From NCBI RefSeq assembly GCF_014648435.1, contig NZ_BMRC01000033.1:1-64000 (forward strand): DNA of 64,000 bases. Direction: 5' to 3'. This DNA is from Nonomuraea spiralis. Lineage in GTDB: Bacteria > Actinomycetota > Actinomycetes > Streptosporangiales > Streptosporangiaceae. Under the pieces are notes generated by a model that saw nothing but the letters and a program-made list of their open reading frames with translations, made no database searches and was not told the DNA's origin. Numbering within the stretch: the first letter of the stretch is position 1; the number at the start of each line of letters is the position of its first letter. The position numbers and the translations under genes were made by a program. Of the stretch, positions 25,024-33,166 are shown one piece after another.

Positions 25024-26292
25024 TCAGCTGGCTTCGGCGGTCTTCTGCAGCTCGCCGAGGACCTTGGCCGGGTCGTCCTTGACGGCGCCGCCGATGGTCT
25101 GCTTGATCGCCGGGTTCACCTCGGCCCACTTCGGGTCCTGGAACGGGTAGAAGCTGGCGTTGGGCAGCCCGTCGAGGAACGGCTTGAGCTTCTCGTCACC
25201 GGACAGCTTCTGGATGCCGCCGTTGGTGACGGGCAGCAGCTTGTAGGTGTCGGAGATCTTCTGCGCGGCGTTGCCGGTGTAGAAGAAGTCGAAGAACTTC
25301 TTGATCTCGGCGGCGTGGCCGTTCTTGTTGAACGCCATGATCCAGTCCATGACGCCGAGCGTGGTGTCGAGCGGGGCGGACTTGCCGGGGATCGCCGCGA
25401 CGCCGTAGTTCTTCAGGCCGGCCGCGTCGAAGATCGGGATGGACATGGGTCCGCCGTTGACCATGCCGACCTTGCCCGCGCCGAAGTCCTCCCAGACCGT
25501 CTTGCGGTCCTTGGTGCCCGGGTTGGGGGTGGTGAGACCGGCGTCGACCAGGCCCTTCATGTACGTGAAGGTCTCGACGTTCTGCGGAGAGTTGATCGCC
25601 CACTTGCCGGAGGCGTCCTTGTAGCCGCCGCCGTTGCCCAGCATCCACAGGAACGACTCGCCCTGCGCCTCTTCCTGGCCCAGCGGCAGGCCGAACGGCT
25701 GGCTCACGCCGGCCTTCTTCAGCTTCTCGGCGTCGGCCTTGAGCTCGTCCCAGGTCTTGGGCGGCTCGGCGATGCCGGCCTTGGCGAACAGGTCCTTGTT
25801 GTAGAACAGCGCGCGGGCGGAGGAGACGAACGGGATGCCGTACGCGGTGCCGTCCACCTTGCCGAAGTCGGCGAACTTCTGCAGCATGTCGCCGGACACG
25901 TTCGGGGACAGGACCTCGTCGGTCTTGTAGAGCAGGCCGTCCTTGACGAAGCCGGAGTAGTCACCGGTCTGCAGGATGTCGGGCACCTGGCCGTTCTGGA
26001 CCATGGTGGCGACCTGCTTGTCGATGTCGTTCCAGTTGATGACCTGGACGTCGACCTTGATGTTGGGGTTGGCGGCCTGGAACTCGTCCACGACGCCCTT
26101 CCAGAACGTCTCGCCAGAGTTCGGCTTGCCGGGGCCGTCGCCGTAGTCGGCGGCGACCATCTTGAGGGTGACCTGGCCCCCGCCCGAGGCCTGGGTGTTG
26201 TTCCCACCGCCACCCGAGCCGCCGTCGGAGCCGCAGCTGGACAGGACCAGCATCGTGGCAAGGCCGAGAGCGGCGCCGCCCGCAAGCTTCAT
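25024..26292 (-). CDS. sugar-binding lipoprotein of an ABC importer
   Basis: A 422-residue family-1 solute-binding protein: signal peptide with lipobox L-S-S-C, a Gly/Ser-rich linker, then the two-lobe fold (F-Q-A-A-N-P-N-I-K-V-D-V-Q-V, Y-G-I-P-F-V-S-S-A-R-A-L-F-Y-N-K-D). It captures an oligosaccharide outside the membrane for the two permeases downstream. ATG at 26292 has a weak ribosome site; a GTG two codons earlier is possible. The upstream palindromes resemble DasR sites, so N-acetylglucosamine or chito-oligosaccharides are a reasonable but unproven substrate. Confidence 0.88.
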   Translation of the reverse strand: MKLAGGAALGLATMLVLSSCGSDGGSGGGGNNTQASGGGQVTLKMVAADYGDGPGKPNSGETFWKGVVDEFQAANPNIKVDVQVINWNDIDKQVATMVQNGQVPDILQTGDYSGFVKDGLLYKTDEVLSPNVSGDMLQKFADFGKVDGTAYGIPFVSSARALFYNKDLFAKAGIAEPPKTWDELKADAEKLKKAGVSQPFGLPLGQEEAQGESFLWMLGNGGGYKDASGKWAINSPQNVETFTYMKGLVDAGLTTPNPGTKDRKTVWEDFGAGKVGMVNGGPMSIPIFDAAGLKNYGVAAIPGKSAPLDTTLGVMDWIMAFNKNGHAAEIKKFFDFFYTGNAAQKISDTYKLLPVTNGGIQKLSGDEKLKPFLDGLPNASFYPFQDPKWAEVNPAIKQTIGGAVKDDPAKVLGELQKTAEAS

Positions 26293-26425
26293 GTTCACTG
26301 GTGATACCGCCTTCTCGTCGGACGGGCCGCTGGTCCGTACCAGCCACCTGACCCCGTCCAAGGGATGAGGGGTGCGAGAGCCGGAGCTCAACGCGTTTGC
26401 GCCAGAGTAAGCCTGCGTTCAGCAG

Positions 26426-26439
26426 CCGGTCTATACCGG
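26426..26439. promoter_or_regulatory. DasR/HutC-like operator, promoter-proximal copy
   Basis: CCGGTCTATACCGG is a near-perfect palindrome (one mismatched pair). The core matches the GT-N-TA-N-AC pattern of HutC/DasR-type GntR regulators. On the minus strand it contains TATAGA, a possible -10 preceded 16 bases away by TTTTCA, so a bound repressor would block the promoter. Confidence 0.6.
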
Positions 26440-26482
26440 TGGGTATCGGTTTGAAAACACTCAGGGCAGAAAAAGCTCACAA

Positions 26483-26496
26483 CCGGTCTAGACCGG
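26483..26496. promoter_or_regulatory. DasR/HutC-like operator, distal copy
   Basis: CCGGTCTAGACCGG is a perfect 14-bp palindrome starting 57 bases from the start of the other copy. The inner GGTCTAGACC equals the core of the DasR responsive element. It lies directly beside the stop codon of the upstream acyl-CoA dehydrogenase gene. Confidence 0.65.
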
Positions 26497-26499
26497 GCG

Positions 26500-28389
26500 T
26501 CACAGGATCTTTCTCCGCACGTTCTCGTCGCCGTCCGGTGTTCCGATCCACGGACCCTCGATGGACGGGTCGAGGATGCCCTCCTCCAGGAAGTCGTAGC
26601 GGCCGTCGAGCACGTACCGGGCCAGGCGGACGTCCTCTTCGTCGCTGTTGTCCCAGAGCTCGTCGAACAGCGTCCGGATGCGGCGGCGGGCCTGGTGGCA
26701 GAAGGTGTCGGCCACCTCGTACGGCCTGCGCCCGAGGTCGTCGGCGTCCTCCTCGGCCTTCAGGCAGACGGCCGTCATGGCGAACAGCTCGGCCCCGATG
26801 TCGACGACGCGGCCGAGGAAGGACTGCTTGTGCTCCAGCCTCCCCTGCCAGCGGGACATGCCGTAGAAGGTGGACCTGGCCAGCTTCCTGCTGGTCCGCT
26901 CCACGAAGCGCAGGTGCTGGGCCAGCGGGCCGAAGGCGGTGTAGCCGCCGGGCAGGTTGCCCGTACCGGCCACCAGGGTCGGCAGCCACTTGGCGTAGAA
27001 GCGGCTCGCCCGTCCGAGCGCGTGGGCGCGTTCCTGGCGGGAGGCGTCGGGGTTGATCAGCTCGCCGGCCGCGGCCAGGTGCGCGTCCACGGCCTCGCGG
27101 GTGATCATCAGGTGCATGATCTCCGAGGAGCCCTCGAAGATGCGGTTGATCCGGGAGTCGCGCAACATCTGCTCGGCGGGCACGCCGCGCTCACCGCGGG
27201 CGGCCAGCGACTCCGCGGTCTCGTAGCCGCGGCCGCCCCTCATCTGGACCAGTTCGTCGAGCACTTTGTAGGACAGCTCGGTGGCGTACAGCTTGGCGAG
27301 CGCGGCCTCGATCCTGATGTCGTTGCGCTGGTCGTCGGCCAGGCGGGCGGTGAGCTCGCTGACCGCCTCCAGCGCGTACGCCGAGGCCGCGATGAAGGCG
27401 ATCTTCGTGGCCACGGCCTCGTGCCGGCCCACCTTGCGCCCCCACTGCTCACGCGCGTTGCCCCACTCGCGAGCGATCTTCACGGCCCACTTGGCGTTGC
27501 CCGCGCAGGTGGCCGGGAGGGACAGGCGGCCGGTGTTGAGCGTGGTGAGCGCGATCCGCAGCCCTTGTCCCTCCTTGCCGATCAGGTTCCTGGCGGGCAC
27601 TCTGACCTGGGAGAACTCGGTGACGCCGTTCTCGATGCCGCGCAGGCCCATGAAGCTGTTGCGCCGCCTGACCGTGATGCCCGGACTGTCTCCCTCGACC
27701 ACGAACGCGCTGATCTTCTTGCCGGTCCTGGCCATGACCACGAGCAGGTCGGCGACGACGCCGTTCGTCGTCCACAGCTTGACGCCGTCCAGCACGTAGT
27801 CGTCGCCGTCGCGTACGGCGGTCGTGGACAGCCGCGCGGGGTCGGACCCGACGTCGGGCTCGGTGAGCAGGAAGGCCGAGATCTCACCGGCCGCGCACCG
27901 GGGCAGGAACTCCCGTTTCTGCTCCTCGGTGCCGAACTGCTTGAGCGGCTGCGGCACGCCGATCGACTGGTGGGCCGACAGCAGCGTGGCCAGCGCCGGG
28001 CAGTAGGAGCCGACCAGGGCGAGGGTGCGGCAGTAGTACAGGTAGGGCAGGCCGAGGCCGCCGTACTCCGTGCCGATCGTGATGCCGAACGCCCCGAGGC
28101 CCGCCAGCCCCTTGACCACCTCGTCGGGCACCTGGGCGGTGCGCTCGATCAGGGCGGGGTCGACGTGGGACTCCAGGTAGTGCCGCACCGCGCGGACGAA
28201 CTCCTCGCCCCGCTCGACGGCCTCGGCCGGCAGTGTGGGCGCGGGATGCACCAGGTCCAGGCGGAGATCGCCGAGGAACAACTGCTTGGCGAAGCTCGGG
28301 CGCGTCCATTCCCGCTCCCTGGCCTGCTCGCCGACCTGCCTGCTCTCCGCGTACTTGGTCTGCTCGGCGTACTTGGTCTGCTCGCTCAT
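26500..28389 (-). CDS. acyl-CoA dehydrogenase, very-long-chain type
   Basis: At 629 residues this is the long VLCAD/ACAD9-like form: ACAD domain (about 60-440) with L-L-T-E-P-D-V-G-S-D flavin motif, catalytic-glutamate segment R-I-F-E-G-S-S-E-I-M, then a C-terminal helical extension. It oxidises acyl-CoA to trans-2-enoyl-CoA using FAD. The N-terminus holds the hexapeptide E-Q-T-K-Y-A twice from an 18-bp perfect tandem repeat (28349-28384). It is divergent from an Lrp regulator. Confidence 0.9.
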   Translation of the reverse strand: MSEQTKYAEQTKYAESRQVGEQAREREWTRPSFAKQLFLGDLRLDLVHPAPTLPAEAVERGEEFVRAVRHYLESHVDPALIERTAQVPDEVVKGLAGLGAFGITIGTEYGGLGLPYLYYCRTLALVGSYCPALATLLSAHQSIGVPQPLKQFGTEEQKREFLPRCAAGEISAFLLTEPDVGSDPARLSTTAVRDGDDYVLDGVKLWTTNGVVADLLVVMARTGKKISAFVVEGDSPGITVRRRNSFMGLRGIENGVTEFSQVRVPARNLIGKEGQGLRIALTTLNTGRLSLPATCAGNAKWAVKIAREWGNAREQWGRKVGRHEAVATKIAFIAASAYALEAVSELTARLADDQRNDIRIEAALAKLYATELSYKVLDELVQMRGGRGYETAESLAARGERGVPAEQMLRDSRINRIFEGSSEIMHLMITREAVDAHLAAAGELINPDASRQERAHALGRASRFYAKWLPTLVAGTGNLPGGYTAFGPLAQHLRFVERTSRKLARSTFYGMSRWQGRLEHKQSFLGRVVDIGAELFAMTAVCLKAEEDADDLGRRPYEVADTFCHQARRRIRTLFDELWDNSDEEDVRLARYVLDGRYDFLEEGILDPSIEGPWIGTPDGDENVRRKIL

Positions 28390-28591
28390 GGCACCTCCCG
28401 ACGGTGCGCCGTCAATGTGTTGTGAGTACTGCCCGCCTGACGGCCTTCAGCACCCCGAGCGCGGCACCCGGCGGCAATGCGGGGCCATCGCCGCGCGATT
28501 GTTCCGTCATGGCCGGCCGGACAGCCCGTTCGTTCGGCTCTAACCTGGTCCTCCCGAACAGTCGACCGGCCAAGAGCAGGAGGTCCGTACC

Positions 28592-29062
28592 ATGGACGAG
28601 CTTGACGCGGCGATCGTCCGCCTTCTCCAGACGGACGCGCGGCAGTCCAACCGGGAGCTGGCCCGCCGGCTCGGCATCGCCCCCTCGACCTGCCTGGAAC
28701 GGGTCAGGGCGCTCACCCGGCGCGGCGTCATCCGCGGCTACCACGCCGACATCGACCCCGCCGCGCTCAACCGTGGCACGCAGGCGATGGTCTCGGTCCA
28801 GGTCCGCCCGCTCAGCCGGGCCGTGATCAACGCCTTCAAGCAGTCGGCCGCCGAGCTGCCCGAGGTGCTGAGCGTGTTCGTACTGGCCGGTGGCGACGAC
28901 TTCCTGCTGCACGTGGCCGTCCAGGACCTCGACCACCTCCACTCCTTCCTGCTCGACCGGCTCAGCAAACGCAAGGAGATCGTCGGCTTCCGCACCTCGG
29001 TGATCTTCCAGCAGGTGCACGACGCCGTGCCGGAACGCCTGCCGTCCCCGTCGGACACCTGA
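28592..29062 (+). CDS. Lrp/AsnC family transcriptional regulator
   Basis: A 156-residue protein with N-terminal helix-turn-helix (D-A-A-I-V-R-L-L-Q-T-D-A-R-Q-S-N-R-E-L-A, S-T-C-L-E-R-V) and a C-terminal RAM/ligand domain (V-L-A-G-G-D-D-F-L-L-H-V). Such proteins sense amino acids or related molecules. ATG follows AGGAGG. A TAACCT box at 28541-28546 may be its -10. It is divergent from the acyl-CoA dehydrogenase gene, 202 bases away, a possible target. Confidence 0.92.
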   Translation: MDELDAAIVRLLQTDARQSNRELARRLGIAPSTCLERVRALTRRGVIRGYHADIDPAALNRGTQAMVSVQVRPLSRAVINAFKQSAAELPEVLSVFVLAGGDDFLLHVAVQDLDHLHSFLLDRLSKRKEIVGFRTSVIFQQVHDAVPERLPSPSDT

Positions 29063-29119
29063 CTTTCGTCAGGGGCGGTTCTGGACGGTCGGCAGATCCG
29101 GCGGCGGGGCCGGTCTCCG

Positions 29120-29125
29120 TAGGTT
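29120..29125 (+). promoter_or_regulatory. -10 element before the serine hydrolase gene
   Basis: TAGGTT stands seven bases before the ATG at 29133 with no ribosome site between, which points to a leaderless transcript. The -35 is unclear. Confidence 0.45.
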
Positions 29126-29132
29126 TGCCGTC

Positions 29133-30575
29133 ATGAGCTTGAAGATCGCCCTTGCGGGCCTGGCCACGGCACTGACCCTCACCCCGGCCCCGGCCCTCGC
29201 CTCGACCCCGACCGGACCGACCCCCGCAGCTGTCGACGCCTACCTGCGCGCGGCGCTGGAGGCGACCGGCGTGCCCGGTCTGTCCGTCGTGGTGACCAAG
29301 GGCGACAAGGTCGTGCACGCCGCCGGGTACGGCCACGACTCCGAAGGACGCGCGATCACCGCGACCACGCCGATGCGGGTGGCCTCGGTGAGCAAGTCGT
29401 TCACCGCGATGGCCGTCATGACCCTGGTGGAGCAGGGCAAGATCGCGCTGGACGAGCCGGTTGCCCGGCAGCTTCCCGGCTTCAGGATGGCCGACCCGCG
29501 CCACGCCGCGATCACCGTCCGCCAGTTGCTGAACCAGACCTCCGGCCTGGCCGACTCCTCGCTCGACATGGGCGTGGTGCAGTCGGCCACCTCCCTCGCC
29601 GACTACACCGCCCGGCTGGCCACCGGCCGGCTGGCCGCCGACCAGGGCACCCGGTACGCGTACTGCAACGTCAACTACAACCTGGCCGCCAGGCTGGTCG
29701 AGACCGCGAGCGGCAAGCCCTTCGAGGTCTACATGAAGGAGCGCGTCTTCGGCCCGCTCGGCATGACGACCAGCGCCCTGAGCGCCCAGACCGTCAGGCC
29801 CGCGGACGGATACGTCTCGGTCTACGGCATGTGGCGGCCCCGGCCGGAGGCGTCCGGATTCCTGGACGGCAGCGGCTCGGGCGGGGTCATCACCTCGGCC
29901 GCCGACCTGGGCAAATGGCTGATCGCCCAGAACGGCGGCGGTCCTCCCCTGGTCAAGCCGCGCAGCCTGGAGACCATGCACGCGCCGGTCGGCGCCAACG
30001 ACTACGGCATGGGCTGGGGCCTGGAACGCGAGTCCGGCCTGCTCGTGCACTCGGGCAACCTGTTCACCTACAACGCCGTCGAGGCCCTGTCCCCGAAGAC
30101 CGGTTACGGCTTCGCCGTCGTCACGAACGGCGCCGCGCTCTACGAGCCCACCTACGACATCATGCGGGGCCTGGTCGCGATGAGCGAGGGCCGGACGCCG
30201 GAGGTCCCGGGCGGCGACCGGCAGCTCTACGAGCTTGTGCTGGGCCTGATCGCGCTGGCGGCAGCGGGCCTCGGAGTGATGGGCGTGCTGCGTGCCCGGC
30301 GGTGGGCATCCCGGCGTTCGGGACGGCCGTGGTGGCGGATCGCGTTGCGCGTGACGCCGGTGCTGCTGCCCGCCCTGCTGTTCGTGTTCTATCCGGACTG
30401 GGTCTCCTTCCTGATGAACGGCCGGGCCGTGACGTGGGACCAGCTCACCTACTTCGCCGCGCCACTGTCGATCACCCTCCTGGTCGCGGCGCTCGCCGGG
30501 GTCTTGACGGCGGCCACCCGAATTTGTGTACTGTGTAAGCTTACAAGGTACACAAATTCGGGGAGAGGCGCATGA
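29133..30575 (+). CDS. beta-lactamase-fold serine hydrolase with C-terminal membrane helices
   Basis: The 480-residue protein has a signal peptide (1-24) and a class C beta-lactamase/DD-peptidase-like domain with S85-V-S-K88, Y177-C-N179 and H306-S-G308. About three membrane helices follow (from about 365). Members are esterases, D-aminopeptidases or lactamases; the substrate cannot be told. The stop overlaps the next gene as ATGA. The last 19 codons lie on a 44-bp palindrome that is probably an operator for the downstream pair. Confidence 0.87.
   Translation: MSLKIALAGLATALTLTPAPALASTPTGPTPAAVDAYLRAALEATGVPGLSVVVTKGDKVVHAAGYGHDSEGRAITATTPMRVASVSKSFTAMAVMTLVEQGKIALDEPVARQLPGFRMADPRHAAITVRQLLNQTSGLADSSLDMGVVQSATSLADYTARLATGRLAADQGTRYAYCNVNYNLAARLVETASGKPFEVYMKERVFGPLGMTTSALSAQTVRPADGYVSVYGMWRPRPEASGFLDGSGSGGVITSAADLGKWLIAQNGGGPPLVKPRSLETMHAPVGANDYGMGWGLERESGLLVHSGNLFTYNAVEALSPKTGYGFAVVTNGAALYEPTYDIMRGLVAMSEGRTPEVPGGDRQLYELVLGLIALAAAGLGVMGVLRARRWASRRSGRPWWRIALRVTPVLLPALLFVFYPDWVSFLMNGRAVTWDQLTYFAAPLSITLLVAALAGVLTAATRICVLCKLTRYTNSGRGA
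30504..30534 (+). promoter_or_regulatory. promoter before the membrane protein-TetR pair
   Basis: TTGACG (30504-30509) and TACTGT (30529-30534) are 19 bases apart and read rightward into the next two genes. The -10 lies inside the long palindrome, so a bound repressor would cover it. Confidence 0.5.
30518..30561. promoter_or_regulatory. 44-bp near-perfect palindrome, probable TetR operator
   Basis: The two 22-base halves match at 20 positions. The inner 12 bases TGTAAGCTTACA are a perfect palindrome and the outer arms carry GTGTAC/GTACAC and CCGAATTT/AAATTCGG. It sits over the end of the serine hydrolase gene and 11 bases before the next ATG. The AT-rich content stands out from its surroundings. 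Confidence 0.75.
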
Positions 30576-31003
30576 CCACCGTCGCGATCATCGTTCCGCT
30601 CGTCTGGCTCGCGTGGCTCGCCGTCGTCGACTGGGTGCCGCTGTTCCCGCTCAACGACCTCCACAGCGGGAACGCCAAGGGCCGCCTCCTGGCCGCCGCG
30701 ATCAACTATCCGTTCCCGCTGCTGATCGCGGGTGGCGTCGCGGTGCACCGGACGTGGTCGCTCGTGGCCGCGACCGTCCTGTGCGTCCTGGTCGTCGCCG
30801 GGCACGTCCGGAGCTGGTGGCTGCCCTACTTCGGCCCCGCCACGCCGGAGCAGCGCGAGCTCTACCTGCGCGAGTACAGCCGTACCTGGAAGGTCCTGCC
30901 GACCGCGGGCCGCGGCGTGGTCATCGACGTCCAGCACATGGTGGTGGGGGTGCTGTCCCTGCTCATGCTGGCGGCCACGATCGTCGTTACGCTGACCGCA
31001 TGA
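30572..31003 (+). CDS. small multi-helix membrane protein
   Basis: A 143-residue protein with about four membrane helices and a short polar loop (P-A-T-P-E-Q-R-E-L-Y-L-R-E-Y). GGGGAGAGG precedes the ATG. It overlaps the serine hydrolase upstream and the TetR gene downstream by four bases each (ATGA). Co-transcription with a TetR suggests a regulated membrane function such as drug or lipid response; no family was recognised. Confidence 0.75.
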   Translation: MTTVAIIVPLVWLAWLAVVDWVPLFPLNDLHSGNAKGRLLAAAINYPFPLLIAGGVAVHRTWSLVAATVLCVLVVAGHVRSWWLPYFGPATPEQRELYLREYSRTWKVLPTAGRGVVIDVQHMVVGVLSLLMLAATIVVTLTA

Positions 31004-31590
31004 CTCAGGCACCCAGGCGGGCGGGGCGGCCTCCCGTGCTCACCGTCGAGCGCATCGTGGCCGCGGCCGTCGGCATCCTCGACGCCGAGGGGCCCGACGC
31101 GCTGACCATGCGCCGCCTGGGCGCCGACCTCGGGGTCGCGGCCATGTCGCTCTACCGCCACGTGCCCAACCGGGACGCGCTCGTGGCCAAGGTCGTCGAC
31201 CACCTGTTCGCCGAGGCCATGGCCGGCTACACACCGCAGGCCGACTGGCCGCGCGCGCTGGCCGGGTTCGCCACGGCCTACCGCCGCTTCCTGCTCGCCC
31301 ACCCGCGCGCCGTCCCGCTGCTGGCCACCCACCCCGTCGACGTACGGCTGGGCACGGAACTGCTCACCGGCCTCCTCGCCCGCTTCGAGGCGGCCGGAGT
31401 GCCCGCCGCAGACACCGTCAACGCGGTGCAGTCCGTGGCCGTCTACGTGCTCGGCCACACCCTGGCCCAGGTCGGCTCCACCGCCGAGACCCACGACCAG
31501 GACGCCCTGCGCTTCTACGACCAGTGGTTCGAGGCGGGTCTGGGGGCCATGGTGTCGGGGTTCGAACGGCAGCTCGCGACGGCGGATTAA
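31000..31590 (+). CDS. TetR family transcriptional regulator with TetR_C-type domain
   Basis: The 196-residue protein has the helix-turn-helix (I-V-A-A-A-V-G-I-L-D-A-E-G-P-D-A-L-T-M-R-R-L and A-A-M-S-L-Y-R-H-V-P-N-R) and a ligand-binding part resembling the tetracycline-repressor C-terminal type. Its ATG overlaps the membrane protein stop as ATGA. The 44-bp palindrome at the promoter of this two-gene unit is its likely operator, giving autoregulation. Confidence 0.9.
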   Translation: MTQAPRRAGRPPVLTVERIVAAAVGILDAEGPDALTMRRLGADLGVAAMSLYRHVPNRDALVAKVVDHLFAEAMAGYTPQADWPRALAGFATAYRRFLLAHPRAVPLLATHPVDVRLGTELLTGLLARFEAAGVPAADTVNAVQSVAVYVLGHTLAQVGSTAETHDQDALRFYDQWFEAGLGAMVSGFERQLATAD

Positions 31591-31754
31591 TTCGGTTGCC
31601 CGGCATCGAGGGCAGGCCGTAGCTTGATGCACATGCGCCTTTACCTGTGACAGCAGCCACTTCAGCCCATCGTCCGACAGACGCGGCAGCGCTGTGCTCG
31701 TCGACGCCCGGCCCTTCGGGAGCCGCGTCCTGAGCTTGTGTAAAGGAGCTTCGC
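31591..31754. other. leader region of the 38-residue gene, with a micro-ORF
   Basis: No ordinary gene is seen. ATG at 31633 opens a five-codon frame M-R-L-Y-L ending in TGA at 31650 (an ATG two codons earlier adds M-H). About 100 bases later a strong AAAGGAG precedes the 38-residue gene. A regulatory upstream peptide is possible but speculative. Confidence 0.35.
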
Positions 31755-31871
31755 ATGCGAGTTCGCTCAGCCAAGAAGAAGACCACGCCCGTACCACCCC
31801 GGCAACTGCCCAAGATGCCGCAGCGGCCGGTCGTGTCGCCCCGGCGGATCATCCCGCCCAAGGGCCGCTAG
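31755..31871 (+). CDS. 38-residue basic, proline-rich small protein
   Basis: ATG at 31755 follows AAAGGAG with seven-base spacing, a very good ribosome site. The peptide begins M-R-V-R-S-A-K-K-K-T-T-P and ends R-R-I-I-P-P-K-G-R; about a third of residues are Lys or Arg and about a quarter are Pro. There is no membrane helix. The charge suggests binding to nucleic acid, ribosome or an acidic surface. It ends just before a strong hairpin terminator, so it forms a discrete transcription unit. Family unknown. Confidence 0.6.
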   Translation: MRVRSAKKKTTPVPPRQLPKMPQRPVVSPRRIIPPKGR

Positions 31872-31895
31872 ACAACTACCGGGATGGTAGTTAGC

Positions 31896-31940
31896 GAGCG
31901 CCGCCTCCCCTCTTACGCCCGGGAGGCGGCGCTCACCCTT
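31896..31940 (+). terminator. hairpin terminator between the small gene and thiolase
   Basis: Perfect 14-bp arms, GAGCGCCGCCTCCC (31896-31909) and complement (31921-31934), then ACCCTTTCC. It can serve both the small plus-strand gene and the convergent thiolase. A smaller hairpin AACTACC/GGTAGTT (31874-31892) lies directly before it. Confidence 0.8.
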
Positions 31941-31948
31941 TCCGGCTC

Positions 31949-33094
31949 CTAGAGCCGCTCGATGATGGTGACGTTGGCCTGGCCGCCGCCCTCGCACATC
32001 GTCTGGAGGCCGTAGCGGCCGCCGGTGCGCTCCAGCTCGTGCAGGAGCTTGGTCATCAGGATCGCTCCCGTGCCGCCCAGCGGGTGGCCGAGCGCGATGG
32101 CGCCGCCGTTGGGGTTGACCTTGGCCGGGTCGGCGTCCAGCTCCTTGATCCAGGCCAGCGGCACCGGGGCGAACGCCTCGTTGATCTCCACGACGTCGAT
32201 CTCGTCGATCGACATCCCGGCCTTCTTCAGCGCCCGCCGCGTCGCCGGGATCGGCGCGGTCAGCATGTAGACCGGGTCGTCGCCCATGAGCGCGAGCTGG
32301 TGGATGCGGGCCCGCGGGGTCAGCCCGTGGTCGCGTACGGCCTGCTCGGAGGCGATCAGCACGGCGCCGGAGCCGTCGGAGATCTGCGAGGAGGTGGCCG
32401 CGGTGATCCGGCCGCCCTCCTTCAGGGTCTTGAGGCCGGCCATCTTCTCCAGCGTCGTGTCGGGGCGCGGGCCCTCGTCGTCCTCGACGCCGTTGACCGG
32501 GGCGATCTGGTCCTTGAAGTAGCCGTTGGCGACGGCCTTGGCGGCCCGCTGGTGGGACTCGTAGGCGAACTGCTCCAGCACGTCACGCTGGAGATCCCAC
32601 TTCTCGCACATCAGCTCCGCGCCGCGGAACTGCGAGATCTCCTGCTTGCCGTAGCGCTCGACCCACATGTCGCCGAACGGGAACGGCATGCCCTTCTCCA
32701 GCGCGGCGGTGATCGACGCGCCCATCGGGACGATGCTCATCGACTCCACACCCGCGGCCACAACCAGGTCCTGGGTGCCCGACAACACGCCCTGGGCGGC
32801 GAAGTGGATGGACTGCTGGGATGAGCCGCACTGCCGGTCGATCGTGACACCGGCCGTCGTCTCGGGCAGGCCCGCCGACAACCAGGCGTTCCGCGCGATG
32901 TCCATGCTCTGGGGGCCGAACTGCATGACGCAGCCCATGATGACGTCCTCGACCGCCACCGGGTCGACGCCGGTACGGTCGATGAGCGCCTTCAGCGTGT
33001 GGGCGGCCAGGTCGGTGGGATGGACGGTGCAAAGCCCGCCCTTCTTCTTGCCGACCGGGGTACGGACCGCTCCGACGATGTACGCCTCTGCCAC
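31949..33094 (-). CDS. acetyl-CoA acetyltransferase (thiolase)
   Basis: A 381-residue thiolase with active-site Cys89 in D-R-Q-C-G-S-S, N-E-A-F-A-P, G-H-P-L-G-G-T-G-A with the catalytic His, and the second Cys in T-M-C-E-G-G-G. It cleaves 3-oxoacyl-CoA in beta-oxidation or condenses acetyl-CoA. It resembles the FadA group of actinobacteria. GTG start with C-C-A-G-G-A-G-G site. A palindromic element shared with two other beta-oxidation genes lies 50-66 bases upstream. Confidence 0.95.
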   Translation of the reverse strand: MAEAYIVGAVRTPVGKKKGGLCTVHPTDLAAHTLKALIDRTGVDPVAVEDVIMGCVMQFGPQSMDIARNAWLSAGLPETTAGVTIDRQCGSSQQSIHFAAQGVLSGTQDLVVAAGVESMSIVPMGASITAALEKGMPFPFGDMWVERYGKQEISQFRGAELMCEKWDLQRDVLEQFAYESHQRAAKAVANGYFKDQIAPVNGVEDDEGPRPDTTLEKMAGLKTLKEGGRITAATSSQISDGSGAVLIASEQAVRDHGLTPRARIHQLALMGDDPVYMLTAPIPATRRALKKAGMSIDEIDVVEINEAFAPVPLAWIKELDADPAKVNPNGGAIALGHPLGGTGAILMTKLLHELERTGGRYGLQTMCEGGGQANVTIIERL

Positions 33095-33143
33095 AGTGCC
33101 TCCTGGAAACCGAGCATTATTCGGTTATTGGGAAGAGACTACA

Positions 33144-33160
33144 ACAGAATGACGTTCTGC
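33144..33160. promoter_or_regulatory. shared beta-oxidation operator, thiolase copy
   Basis: ACAGAATGACGTTCTGC fits the pattern A-C-M-G-A-A-T-N3-R-T-T-C-T-R-Y, an inverted repeat. It precedes the thiolase gene by about 50 bases on the minus strand. Two more copies stand before an acyl-CoA dehydrogenase (38401) and an SDR/crotonase operon (52880). Confidence 0.6.
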
Positions 33161-33166
33161 GGCTCG

